From Paenibacillus glycanilyticus (lineage in GTDB: Bacteria; Bacillota; Bacilli; Paenibacillales; Paenibacillaceae): 64,000 nucleotides of DNA. Below the pieces are notes generated by a model. It saw only the letters and a list, made by a program, of their open reading frames with translations. It had not been told where the DNA came from and ran no database searches. The stretch lies in assembly GCF_030161375.1 (NCBI RefSeq), contig NZ_BSSQ01000005.1, forward strand, positions 62,001 to 126,000, written 5' to 3'. Positions 32,697-41,716 of this stretch are shown here, piece after piece; position 1 is the stretch's first letter; each line of letters starts with the position of its first letter. The position numbers and the translations under genes are program-made.

Positions 32697-34313
32697 TCAG
32701 AGCGTTTCGCGATACTTGCCCGGCAATACGCCGGTCAGCTTTTTGAAGACCGTCGTGAAATAGGTCGCATTCTCGAAGCCAACCATCTCGGCGATCTCAA
32801 ATAGTTTCAAATCAGGCGATTTCATGAGCTCCATTGCCCTGTCCACCCGAACTTTTGTCAGGTATTCGATAATGGTTTCGTTGTTCTCTTTCTTGTAAAT
32901 CTGACACATATAGGTAGGACTTAGGAATACAATTTCGGCCAGCTGCTGGATCGTGATATTTTCCATATAGTGCTGGTCGATATAGGTTTTGATTTTCTGC
33001 GCAACCTTCTGATTTTTGGAATGATGCTTATGGAAGAAATAGCTCGACATGCCGCCGAGCAGTTCAAGAATGAACCTTCGGAGCGACCCGCTGTCTACTG
33101 TGTCCTCTATATGTCCAAGCACAACGTTCAGCGACATGCCCGTTATGGCATCAAACGACTCGTCCAGCTCGTGAACGGTGCGGGCAAGATGGAAGACGAA
33201 CTCGGTGCACAGATTATGCACCTGCTCCACCTTGAGGCTTGGCAGTATCACCTGATCAAACATCCGATCAGCAAGCGTCTGGACCCCCTTCGAATCCCCC
33301 AGCTTTAGCAAGGTCAGCATCTGATTCTCGATTTGATACACCTGCCGGTAATGTTCATGCGTTTCCAAATTCTGGCCAAGGTCGTCAATGGTAACAACGG
33401 ACCCCTTGCCCGAGAAGAACGTATACCGGATTGCAGAATCTGCTTCGCTATAGGAACGGCTGAGCTGCAGCAGCCCTGTCACCGGCGAGCCTAGACCAAT
33501 CGAGACGGACACTTTGACAAACTGGCCGACGCAGGCAATGATCTCCTCGCATAGCTGCATCGGTTTGCTGCCTTGCAGGGAGCTGCCTTTGAACAGAATA
33601 ACAAGCTCGTTCTCGAGCGTATTCGCGAAAGCAAACCCCGCGTTTGCGGCGGCAAGCAGTTCGCTCACGACATTAAGCAAGGCGAAGAACAATAGTTGCT
33701 TGTTCTCTTCGTTATAGGTTTCAAACGTCTTCTTGTAATCGTCGAGCTGTAGCAATCCGACAGTCATAACTTCCCCCGGCAGGAGCTCGATTCCGTAATA
33801 CGCCGCCTTCTCGGCAGCTTCGTGCTCGCTTGCGAAGTCGCGGGAAATGAGCTGGATCAGCAACCGTTCCCTCAAGACCGGCATGCTCTCGCGGAGCTGC
33901 CTGTGAAGACGTTCCGTCATCTGCGCCTGGCTGCGCTCGAGTTGAATGCTCGTACTAACTTTCTGCACGACTTCCAGCAGCTCCGGGATTTTGACCGGCT
34001 TCAGCACGTAAGCTTCCGCTTCTAGACTAAGCGCGGTTTTCGCGTACTCAAAGTCTTGCACTCCGCTGATCAGGATGACCCGAGTGGCGCTGTTATCCTC
34101 CTGCAGCCGTTGCGCAACCTCCAGCCCGTCCATCATCGGCATGCGGATGTCGGTACACAGAATATCGGGTTTCAGAACGCTGCACAGCTCATAGGCATCC
34201 TTGCCGTTATCGGCCAGCCCAACGATCTCAATGCCGTAATCCTTCCAGGGTAAAATCAAGCTCAAGCCTTCCCGCACCATATCCTCATCGTCCGCAATTA
34301 CCATGGTAAGCAT
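32697..34313 (-). CDS. YesN-type response regulator with AraC output domain
   Basis: 538 residues: receiver domain (acceptor Asp in DILCTDIRMPMMDG, Lys in VLKPVKIPELL), a long middle domain of about 280 residues (GGDEF-like remnant, common in YesN proteins), and an AraC helix-turn-helix at the C-terminus (ITIQQLAEIVFLSPTYMCQIYKKENNETIIEYLTKVRV...LFEIAEMVGFENATYFTTVFKKLTG). Its ATG shares one base with the stop of the kinase gene (TGATG) and follows GGAGGGG. Likely activates the adjacent sugar transporter genes. Confidence 0.95.
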   Translation of the reverse strand: MLTMVIADDEDMVREGLSLILPWKDYGIEIVGLADNGKDAYELCSVLKPDILCTDIRMPMMDGLEVAQRLQEDNSATRVILISGVQDFEYAKTALSLEAEAYVLKPVKIPELLEVVQKVSTSIQLERSQAQMTERLHRQLRESMPVLRERLLIQLISRDFASEHEAAEKAAYYGIELLPGEVMTVGLLQLDDYKKTFETYNEENKQLLFFALLNVVSELLAAANAGFAFANTLENELVILFKGSSLQGSKPMQLCEEIIACVGQFVKVSVSIGLGSPVTGLLQLSRSYSEADSAIRYTFFSGKGSVVTIDDLGQNLETHEHYRQVYQIENQMLTLLKLGDSKGVQTLADRMFDQVILPSLKVEQVHNLCTEFVFHLARTVHELDESFDAITGMSLNVVLGHIEDTVDSGSLRRFILELLGGMSSYFFHKHHSKNQKVAQKIKTYIDQHYMENITIQQLAEIVFLSPTYMCQIYKKENNETIIEYLTKVRVDRAMELMKSPDLKLFEIAEMVGFENATYFTTVFKKLTGVLPGKYRETL

Positions 34314-36124
34314 CAGTACCCCTCCATTGTCTTTACTGCCGGTATCGTAACGATTGCCGTTAGCCCCGCGTCTTCGTTAGCTTCATACCGCAGTCCGTAT
34401 TCCTCGCCGAACCATTGCCTTATGCGCGCATGAACGTTGCGGATGCCAAATGAGCCTGCCTCGCCGCCCGTGTGAAGCAGCTCTGTAATGGAACTCGCCG
34501 TCGCTTGATCGCCGCAGCCATTATCAATCACGCTAAGCATGATCAGATCTCCTTGCAATTCTCCCCGAACAATTACGCTTCCGTGTCCGTTTGAACGGTC
34601 GAAGCCGTGGATAATCGCGTTCTCTACAAGCGGCTGAAGCAATAGCTTCACCGTCAGAAAGGGGGCTAGTTCCCCAGGCACGTCCACCGAATAAGTCAGT
34701 TTCTTGCTCATCTTAATTTTCTGAATGGTCAGATAAGCCATGACTTGATTAATCTCGTCTTCCAGCTTGATGATGCTTCGGCCTTTATTCAAGCTAAGCC
34801 GGAAGAAATCAGACAGCGACGTGACCATCTGGCTAATATCGCCAGCTCCGTTCCTTAGAGCCATCCAGTTAATCGAATCAAGCGTATTGTATAAGAAGTG
34901 CGGGTTAATCTGCGCCTGCAGTGCCTCCAGTTCAGCCTTTTTCTTATTAGCCTCCGATACGTACAGGCTATCGATCAGCTCTCTTGTGCGTACGATCATT
35001 TGATTAAAACGCGTAAACAAAAACGAGAATTCGTCATTGCGCTTATACTCCATCGTTACGTTGTAGAGATCTGCCTCGGCCTGATTGATAGATTTGACGA
35101 ATTTACGTATCGGATTCGTAATGTTATTGGATAACAACAATGCGAGAAGCAGCGCAAGCAGCAGGCTGACCAAGAGAACGAGCACCATTACCTTCCTGAA
35201 GGAAACAAGCGGGCCGTTCAAATCCCGCATTGGCGACAGGGTTACGATTTTCCATCCCAGCTCCGGGATACCTCGACTAGCTACCAGCATTGAATCGCCG
35301 TCCACCTTCCGTACGGAGGCCTTGAAGGCGACACCGCTTGCCAGCGCTCTCTCGCTCAAATGAATGCTTGAAGCGAACGGTTCATTTACTGTAACCGGCT
35401 CTGTACCCGCCATAATCGTTCCATTCTCGTTAAGGAGATAAACCTGACTGTTAGCCGAAGGTTTCATCGCCATAAGGGTTTGGTTGAAATCGTCGATACT
35501 AACATCAGCTGTCAACAAGCCGGCGAACGCCAGCGTTGGATCGTTTAGTCCGTACAGCCGTTTGACGAAGCGGATCGAATAGGAACCATCGCCGTTATCG
35601 CTGCGATAGAGACCAAGAACCTTGTATTTTTCTTTAAATGGGATAGAATGAAACCATTCTTCGTTTTGGATGCTCTCGATATTGTAAACGTTACCAATAA
35701 ACGCGAAACGACTATATTCCGTACGATCCATCAAGTACAATTTGAGCTGAAATTGATTTCCCGTGCGTTCGTTCGTGCTGTACGTTGCAAGCAGCGCATT
35801 CAGCCGCGTCATCTCGTTAATCATCCCATAATCATCCCGAGGCTTGTCCGAAGATAGAATATCCTGCAGGTCAGAATTAAGATACAAGCTGGTCGTCGTA
35901 TTGTCGATGGCCTCCACATTCTTGGTCAAATTCATCTCCATCATCGTCATGTCGCGTTCTATCGCACTCTTCATGTTTTGATTAATGGTCGACGAGGATG
36001 TATTATACAACGTCAGAATAATAATCGATGAAGGCAGGAGCACCATGGACAAAAAATAAGTCAACAACCTCGTTCGGATACTGATATTATTCATCACGAG
36101 CGAGGAAACGGATCGAACCGCCAT
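34313..36124 (-). CDS. YesM-type sensor histidine kinase
   Basis: 603 residues. TM1 is at about 18-42, extracellular dCache-like sensor of about 260 residues, TM2 at about 305-325, then HAMP (LSNNITNPIRKFVKSINQAEADLYN). The phospho-acceptor region is of the LytS/YesM type (LQAQINPHFLYNTLDSINW), followed by HATPase motifs (VENAIIHGFDR, VIDNGCG, FGIRNVHARI). Forms a two-component pair with the overlapping regulator gene. Divergent from a membrane-anchored solute-binding protein (56-bp gap) that may supply ligand recognition. Confidence 0.95.
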   Translation of the reverse strand: MAVRSVSSLVMNNISIRTRLLTYFLSMVLLPSSIIILTLYNTSSSTINQNMKSAIERDMTMMEMNLTKNVEAIDNTTTSLYLNSDLQDILSSDKPRDDYGMINEMTRLNALLATYSTNERTGNQFQLKLYLMDRTEYSRFAFIGNVYNIESIQNEEWFHSIPFKEKYKVLGLYRSDNGDGSYSIRFVKRLYGLNDPTLAFAGLLTADVSIDDFNQTLMAMKPSANSQVYLLNENGTIMAGTEPVTVNEPFASSIHLSERALASGVAFKASVRKVDGDSMLVASRGIPELGWKIVTLSPMRDLNGPLVSFRKVMVLVLLVSLLLALLLALLLSNNITNPIRKFVKSINQAEADLYNVTMEYKRNDEFSFLFTRFNQMIVRTRELIDSLYVSEANKKKAELEALQAQINPHFLYNTLDSINWMALRNGAGDISQMVTSLSDFFRLSLNKGRSIIKLEDEINQVMAYLTIQKIKMSKKLTYSVDVPGELAPFLTVKLLLQPLVENAIIHGFDRSNGHGSVIVRGELQGDLIMLSVIDNGCGDQATASSITELLHTGGEAGSFGIRNVHARIRQWFGEEYGLRYEANEDAGLTAIVTIPAVKTMEGY

Positions 36125-36180
36125 CGGCTCACTTCCTTTTTCCTTAATTTATTGCCCATTATACTTGCGGGAGGATTAAA

Positions 36181-37614
36181 ATGAAACCCATAAATATTCG
36201 TATCATTGCATTGCTTTCAGTTGTTCTGACCTTCATTACGGCTTTCTTTCTAATCCACGAACTTCGCAAGCAGCAGGATGTCGAAACGGCGGAGCCTCTA
36301 GTTCCCGCGAATAAAGTCCACCTTACTTTCGCCTATAACGGCGGGATTCCGAAGACGAGATTGGCGGAGATCATTGAGAATTACAATCGCACTAATCCGG
36401 ATAAAACGACCGTGGAGTTAATCGATACTCCGAAGGAGGATTACGCGCGGCTGATGAACATGCACATGATTGACGGAGACGGTCCGGATCTGCTATCCGT
36501 GGACGAGGATTGGAAGACAACGTATTTCTTAAAGAACTGGCTGGCCGATCTTACCGCCGCCGCGAAATCTCCGGAACTGCCGGCTTACGACCAGTGGGCG
36601 ATCGACTACGGCAGCTTTAACAGCCAGATCTTTAGCGTTCCGCATGCTTTTGGCACAACCCGGCTGATCTATAACAAATCGCTGTTCGTTACGGCAGGGC
36701 TAGACCCCGAGGTTCCGCCTGCCACGCTGGACGAGCTTGCCAAGAATGCCCGTCAAATCAGCCAAAGCCAGCTAGGTTACCAGCGATACGGATTTGCTTG
36801 GCCTCTTGGCGATAAAGAAGCCGGCTTTATCAACAGCATGGAAGTGCCGTTAACTTACAGCGGGCTAGCGATATTTAACCCTGACACCGGACGGTACGAT
36901 CTGACCGGTTACGGGAAATGGCTTGATGCAATGAACGGACTCGAAAAGACCGAAAGTCTCCTTCCCGGCGGTCTGTCGCTGGGTTACCAATCCGCGCTGG
37001 CACAATTCGCCAAAGGCAATGTAGGCATGATGATCGTGACAAACAGCGATGTGTACGAGCTCGAGCATTCCTTAGACGTTCAGTTCGATTGGGGGGCAGC
37101 GCTACCGCCCGTCCTGGATGCCAAGCAAAAAGACAAGTACCCGCTTATCCTAAAGCCGGAACCGTTAATTGCCGTTAACAATGCCTCCGAGCACAAGGAA
37201 GCCGCAATTCGCTTCTGGACTTATCTTGAAAGCTCGGAAACGCTGCAAAAGCTCTATGAAACTAACTTACTGCTACCTTATTCGGCAGAGATTCGCAAAG
37301 CTTCTCAACCTAACAGTACGGCAGTATCGCATATCCGAAGTTTTCTTCCAACCGAATCGGAAGCCTTCTATCCTCCCGCTCCGGTCTTGCTGAACAACAA
37401 GCTGAATCCAAATCAGTCGCTGTTTCTCGATATTGACTGGAGTAACCGGCTTCAAGCGTACTCGGAAGCCGTCTCCGGCCGCTTCACCGTAGCAAAGGCT
37501 CTCCAGCTCGAGACGGATCGCATGAATCTTCTGTTGCAGGAAGAAGTGCAGGATGGTCATATCCAGCTCTCATCGTTTCTGAGGCCAGTCTTCCATTCGC
37601 CATTTGGCAATTAG
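36181..37614 (+). CDS. Membrane-anchored extracellular solute-binding protein (family 1 type)
   Basis: 477 residues. Type of ABC sugar-binding protein (NKVHLTFAYNGGIPKTRLAEIIENYNRTNP, DGPDLLSVDEDW, RLIYNKSLFVTAGLDPEVPPATLDELAKNA). It is unusual in having an N-terminal hydrophobic anchor (IRIIALLSVVLTFITAFFLI) with no lipobox cysteine. It stands alone between divergent yesM and its own terminator, outside the two permease-permease-lipoprotein cassettes. A role as ligand-binding partner of the YesM sensor is therefore more attractive than a transport role; this is inference. ATG follows GGGAGGA. Confidence 0.82.
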   Translation: MKPINIRIIALLSVVLTFITAFFLIHELRKQQDVETAEPLVPANKVHLTFAYNGGIPKTRLAEIIENYNRTNPDKTTVELIDTPKEDYARLMNMHMIDGDGPDLLSVDEDWKTTYFLKNWLADLTAAAKSPELPAYDQWAIDYGSFNSQIFSVPHAFGTTRLIYNKSLFVTAGLDPEVPPATLDELAKNARQISQSQLGYQRYGFAWPLGDKEAGFINSMEVPLTYSGLAIFNPDTGRYDLTGYGKWLDAMNGLEKTESLLPGGLSLGYQSALAQFAKGNVGMMIVTNSDVYELEHSLDVQFDWGAALPPVLDAKQKDKYPLILKPEPLIAVNNASEHKEAAIRFWTYLESSETLQKLYETNLLLPYSAEIRKASQPNSTAVSHIRSFLPTESEAFYPPAPVLLNNKLNPNQSLFLDIDWSNRLQAYSEAVSGRFTVAKALQLETDRMNLLLQEEVQDGHIQLSSFLRPVFHSPFGN

Positions 37615-37629
37615 TCGTAACAATAACAA

Positions 37630-37665
37630 TGAGGTTTTCCCACGCTTCTTTACGGGAAAACCTCA
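37630..37665 (+). terminator. Terminator after the anchored binding protein
   Basis: TGAGGTTTTCCC / GGGAAAACCTCA stem followed by TTTTTTTC. It separates the gene ending at 37614 from the transporter cassette. Confidence 0.9.
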
Positions 37666-37720
37666 TTTTTTTCATTATCTTCTACAAAGTATCACAAGAA
37701 ACTGATAGGAATACATAAAT

Positions 37721-37759
37721 CCTTTATTTTAAATCTGCCCTATTTCCTTAAAATAAGGG
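37721..37759 (+). promoter_or_regulatory. Inverted repeat before the first permease cassette
   Basis: CCTTTATTTTAA (37721-37732) and TTAAAATAAGGG (37748-37759) form 12-base arms with one mismatch, 15 bases apart, ending 8 bases before the TTG start. It could be an operator for YesN or an RNA hairpin masking the AGGG ribosome site. No function is proven. Confidence 0.4.
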
Positions 37760-37767
37760 TTACAACA

Positions 37768-38718
37768 TTGAATGAGAAGGAGCAGGTGAACATTGTGGGA
37801 GCAATTAAATACCATTTTCGAAACATGATCAAATTCCGCGTTTTATTTCTGATGATGCTGCCGACGCTCGCCATCGTCATTTTTAACAACTACGTGCCGA
37901 TGTTCGGGGTCGTACTGGCCTTCAAGAATTACACGTTCAGCGACGGGATCTGGGGAAGCGCTTGGACCGGCTGGACAAACTTCAAGTATTTGTTCCAGAC
38001 CGATATCGCGTGGCTGGCTACGAGAAATACGATTATGTACAATGCCATCTTCATTGCGCTTAATACCGTATGCGCCATAGGCCTCGCCATCTTGTTGAAT
38101 GAGATTCGCAACAAACGATGGAAAACCATCTTTCAGAGTACGATGCTCTTCCCGTATTTCTTGTCTTACGTTGCCGTAAGCTACGTCCTTTATGCCTTCC
38201 TTGGCGAATCCGGCTTTATGAATACCTCGATGCTCAAGTGGCTGGGCGAAGACGCTGTCTCTTGGTATTCGTCACCGGACAAATGGCATTTCATTCTGCC
38301 GCTCGTCAACACCTGGAAGCATGTCGGCTACTTTGCTATCGTCTACTTGGCCGCAATCGTATCCATCGACACCGAATATTATGAAGCCGCTGTCATTGAC
38401 GGAGCATCTAAGTGGCGCCAAATCCGCTACATTACGATTCCAATGATGCTCCCGGTTATCGTAATTATGACCTTGCTGCAAGTCAGCCGAATCTTCAACG
38501 CCGACTTCGGGCTCTTCTATCAGGCGACGCTGAACTCGGGCGCGCTGCAGAATGCGACGGAGGTCATGGATACCTTTGTATACCGGAACTTCCTGTTGAA
38601 CGGAGATGTTGGCATGTCTAGCGCCGCCGGCCTGTACCAGTCGTTCGTAGGTTTTGTGCTCGTGCTCGCATCTAATGCAATTGTTCGGAGAATTAACAAA
38701 GAGAATGCTTTATTCTAG
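37768..38718 (+). CDS. LplB-type sugar ABC permease (cassette 1)
   Basis: About 310 residues, six helices. Typical LplB features: PTLAIVIFNNYVPMFGVVLAFKNYTF, WKTIFQSTMLFPYFLSYVAVSYVLYAFLG, and the EAA loop EYYEAAVIDGASKWRQIRYITIPMM. Imports oligosaccharides with the partner permease at 38730. The start is uncertain: TTG at 37768 (AGGG upstream), or GTG at 37786 or 37795 closer to AAGGAG. No ATPase gene is in the cassette; such systems use a shared MsmX-like ATPase. Confidence 0.92.
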   Translation: MNEKEQVNIVGAIKYHFRNMIKFRVLFLMMLPTLAIVIFNNYVPMFGVVLAFKNYTFSDGIWGSAWTGWTNFKYLFQTDIAWLATRNTIMYNAIFIALNTVCAIGLAILLNEIRNKRWKTIFQSTMLFPYFLSYVAVSYVLYAFLGESGFMNTSMLKWLGEDAVSWYSSPDKWHFILPLVNTWKHVGYFAIVYLAAIVSIDTEYYEAAVIDGASKWRQIRYITIPMMLPVIVIMTLLQVSRIFNADFGLFYQATLNSGALQNATEVMDTFVYRNFLLNGDVGMSSAAGLYQSFVGFVLVLASNAIVRRINKENALF

Positions 38719-38729
38719 GAGGTGGTAAC

Positions 38730-39683
38730 TTGTCACAACTTGCTGAAAAACAAATCGCAATGCGTCCGGAACGCGTAAAGCGCAAAAAGTTTATGGGCGC
38801 CCAGTCTGTCTCTCCGGCTGCCTATTACACCATTATTGTCTGCTTGACCATACTTAGCTTGGCATGCGTAGTGCCGCTCTTGCTTGTTATCATGACTTCG
38901 TTCACTGACGAAAGCTCGCTGACCTTGCACGGCTATCAATTTATCCCTGCCAAGTTCTCGTTTTATGCCTACGATTATCTGATGAACGATTTTGACAAAA
39001 TCGCACGGGGTTACGGCATCTCGGCTTTCGTTACCATCGTTGGCACGGCTGCCAGCCTGCTGCTTATTTCGCTCTTTGCCTACCCGGTCTCCCGGCCGGA
39101 CTTTCCATACCGCAATATTTTCCTGTTCCTGGTCTTCTTCACGATGTTGTTCCACGGGGGACTTGTTCCTTGGTATCTCATCTACGTGAAAGCCGGACTG
39201 AAAGACACGATGATGGCACTTATATTGCCAAGTCTGATCGTTCCGTTTAACCTGATCATCGTGCGAACTTTCTTCGCCAATACAATACCTCATGCTCTGG
39301 TAGAATCGGCGAAGATCGACGGCGCCAGCGAATGGCGCATCTACGCCCGTATCATTATGCCTCTCTCGCTGCCGGTACTGGCAACCATCGGCCTGTTCCA
39401 GACGCTAATCTATTGGAACGATTGGTATACGAGCCTGATCTTCATCAGCTCGGAAAAACTCGTCAACATCCAATACTTGCTGTACCGCGTCATCAGCGAC
39501 ATGAACTATCTGAATTCCGGCTTCGCCAATCAGCAGGCCGTGGACGGTGTACTCAAGACGCTGCCTGCGCAGACCGTGCGCATGGCTATGGCCGTCGTTG
39601 GCATCGGACCGATCGTCATCGTCTATCCGTTCATCGCCAAATATTTCGTCAAAGGCTTGACAGTTGGTGCCGTCAAAGGCTGA
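38730..39683 (+). CDS. YtcP/LplC-type sugar ABC permease (cassette 1)
   Basis: 317 residues. VPLLLVIMTSFTDESSLTLHGYQFIPAKFSFYAYDYL, TMLFHGGLVPWYLIYVKAGLKDTMMALILPSLI and the EAA loop ALVESAKIDGASEWRIYARIIMPLSLP mark the YtcP/LplC subfamily; the end PFIAKYFVKGLTVGAVKG is characteristic. TTG start with GGAGG 7 bases upstream. Twelve bases after the first permease, so co-translated. Confidence 0.94.
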   Translation: MSQLAEKQIAMRPERVKRKKFMGAQSVSPAAYYTIIVCLTILSLACVVPLLLVIMTSFTDESSLTLHGYQFIPAKFSFYAYDYLMNDFDKIARGYGISAFVTIVGTAASLLLISLFAYPVSRPDFPYRNIFLFLVFFTMLFHGGLVPWYLIYVKAGLKDTMMALILPSLIVPFNLIIVRTFFANTIPHALVESAKIDGASEWRIYARIIMPLSLPVLATIGLFQTLIYWNDWYTSLIFISSEKLVNIQYLLYRVISDMNYLNSGFANQQAVDGVLKTLPAQTVRMAMAVVGIGPIVIVYPFIAKYFVKGLTVGAVKG

Positions 39684-39755
39684 TTCCCGATTAACTACGG
39701 CTACTACCGCCACAGCGGATAGCATATAAGCAAACACATAGGAGGGTTAATAAAA

Positions 39756-41345
39756 ATGAACAGAAAAAAAATCGTCGCCAGCGCAATGACATTGTCTATG
39801 GCAACCGCCATGCTGCTATCGGCGTGCGGCAACACGAATAACAACAACTCAAACGCCAATTCCAAACCAAGCTCAAACGCCAGCGAAACCGCGGGAGCAA
39901 CAAATAACGGAGGTGCCACGGATAATACGGGCGGAGCCGTCGATCCGTCCAAACTTCCGCCAAGAGAAATCTCCATTTATTTCGAAGGCCCTAAGGCACA
40001 AACCGACACTGCGCTTGTAGAAGCGGAGCTAAACAAAATTACAAAAGCCAAAATTAATGCCACCGTTAAAATTAACCACCTTAGCTGGGGGGATTTCCCT
40101 CAGAAAATGAACCTGATGATGGCATCCGGCGAACCGTTTGACCTTATGTTCACTGCCGGCTTCGATAACTTCACCGGCAACGTGTCCAAAGGCGCCTTCG
40201 TCCAACTCGATGATCCAAACAATAACCTGCTTGAGAAATACGGTCAGGACATTCTCAAATCAATTAATCCCGTGCTGCTGAATGGCGGCAAAGTCGATAA
40301 CAAGCTGTATGCGATTCCAACCCAGAAGGAAATGGCTTCCCAATACGGCATGTTGCTTCAGAAGGAGATTGTGGACCAGTACGGCATCGATCTGTCCTCG
40401 ATCAAGAAGCTGGAAGATCTCGAACCTTATCTGCTGAATGTCAAAAAAGATCACTCGGATATGATTCCGATTGTCGCCAGTTCCAACTGGTTGGCCATCC
40501 TGCCTTACGAACTTGTCGGTTCGCAGGAAAGCCCGGGACGCCTGCCTAAGGACGGCAGCACAAAGGTCGTAAATATTTTCGAGCAGCAGGATACGAAAGA
40601 TCTATTCAAACTAATGGAGAAATGGTACAAACTTGGCCTCTTCCAGAAGGATCCCGCAACCAATACCGAGCTTAGCGCTCAACTCAAAACCGGGTTGCTC
40701 TTCGCAACCGAAGCTCAATTGAAACCCGGTGCAGCTGAGGAATCCAGCATTAATCTGACCAAGCCGGTCGTTCAAGTACCGCTGACGCCCACATATACGC
40801 AAATCGGAGATTTGAACAACTCCATGCTCGCGATCTCCAAGACGTCGAAGGATCCTGAGCGCGCCATGATGTTCCTGAATCTGCTCCATTCTGATCCGGA
40901 TGTCGTCAACCTTCTCGACTTCGGTGTCGAAGGCAAACACTATGTCAAAGTCGATGGCAAAACGACGGTTATTAAACACTTGGACGGCGTTGAAACTTCC
41001 GAGATCGGCTACGCGCCAGGTAACGCTTGGCAGGTTGGCAACCAATTCCTTAGCTACACCTTTGAAACGGAGAACGAACATAAATGGGAAAACTTCAAAA
41101 CGTTTAATGAATCAAGCACGCCGTCCGTCCTTGCCGGCTTCTCCTATAATAACGAGCCTGTGAAGAACGAGGAAGCCGCAATCGCCGCGATCTGGAAGAA
41201 ATACATTGATGCGCTTTCCGCGGGCATCGGCAATACGGACGATTATCTGAACAAGATGAACAATGAAATGAAGAAAGCCGGAATGGATAAAATTTTGCAG
41301 GAGAAGCAACGTCAAATCGATGCCTTCCTGGCCAGCAAAAAATAA
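39756..41345 (+). CDS. Oligosaccharide-binding lipoprotein (cassette 1)
   Basis: 529 residues. Lipobox LLSACG (Cys about 24), then an Asn/Ser/Gly-rich linker (25-65), then a two-lobed binding fold (PREISIYFEGPKAQTDTALVEAELNKITKAKINATVKINHLSWGDFPQKMNLMMASGEPFDLMFTAG). LplA/YtcQ type, often with pectin- or uronide-related systems. AGGAGGG precedes the ATG. Third gene of the permease-permease-lipoprotein cassette; followed by a terminator. Confidence 0.93.
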   Translation: MNRKKIVASAMTLSMATAMLLSACGNTNNNNSNANSKPSSNASETAGATNNGGATDNTGGAVDPSKLPPREISIYFEGPKAQTDTALVEAELNKITKAKINATVKINHLSWGDFPQKMNLMMASGEPFDLMFTAGFDNFTGNVSKGAFVQLDDPNNNLLEKYGQDILKSINPVLLNGGKVDNKLYAIPTQKEMASQYGMLLQKEIVDQYGIDLSSIKKLEDLEPYLLNVKKDHSDMIPIVASSNWLAILPYELVGSQESPGRLPKDGSTKVVNIFEQQDTKDLFKLMEKWYKLGLFQKDPATNTELSAQLKTGLLFATEAQLKPGAAEESSINLTKPVVQVPLTPTYTQIGDLNNSMLAISKTSKDPERAMMFLNLLHSDPDVVNLLDFGVEGKHYVKVDGKTTVIKHLDGVETSEIGYAPGNAWQVGNQFLSYTFETENEHKWENFKTFNESSTPSVLAGFSYNNEPVKNEEAAIAAIWKKYIDALSAGIGNTDDYLNKMNNEMKKAGMDKILQEKQRQIDAFLASKK

Positions 41346-41370
41346 ACAGATTGCTTAAAGATAAAAGTCA

Positions 41371-41400
41371 AAGGCTCTGCAGATTTCACTGCAGGGCCTT
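41371..41400 (+). terminator. Terminator after cassette 1
   Basis: AAGGCTCTGCAG / CTGCAGGGCCTT, six-base loop, then TTGCTT. The rest of the gene-free stretch 41401-41716 holds only the promoter and cre-like site listed separately, plus two ATTCCGC-centred short repeats at 41557 and 41615. Confidence 0.8.
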
Positions 41401-41622
41401 TTGCTTACTCCTCCTTATAACAATTCAATTGTCCGCACTCCCCTCCCCAACCGACTGCTTTTTACGGAAGATCAACGCGTTTAGTTATGAAAATCTGCGC
41501 GCAATGCAAATGCAGAGACAGCGTTTACATTCACAGATAATCATCATTTTTGCGGCATTCCGCCATTTTCAATAATTTTTTAATTCATGTCCGATAAAGG
41601 TGATTATAACGGAAATTCCGCA

Positions 41623-41652
41623 TTGAACAGCACAACAGACTGCCATTATAGT
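41623..41652 (+). promoter_or_regulatory. SigA-type promoter of cassette 2
   Basis: TTGAAC (41623-41628), 18-bp spacer, TATAGT (41647-41652). It implies transcription starts near 41660, so a nominal GTG start at 41651 cannot be translated. Confidence 0.6.
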
Positions 41653-41666
41653 GGGGGCAGAACAAA

Positions 41667-41680
41667 AGAAAACGCTATCA
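41667..41680 (+). promoter_or_regulatory. cre-like site (CcpA) just downstream of the cassette 2 promoter
   Basis: AGAAAACGCTATCA matches 13 of 14 positions of the Bacillus cre consensus TGWAARCGYTWNCW. At about +10 to +20 it would block initiation or early elongation when preferred sugars are present. Confidence 0.6.
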
Positions 41681-41716
41681 CAATCAATGTGCACAAGGAT
41701 GGAGTGTGAGGATGAA

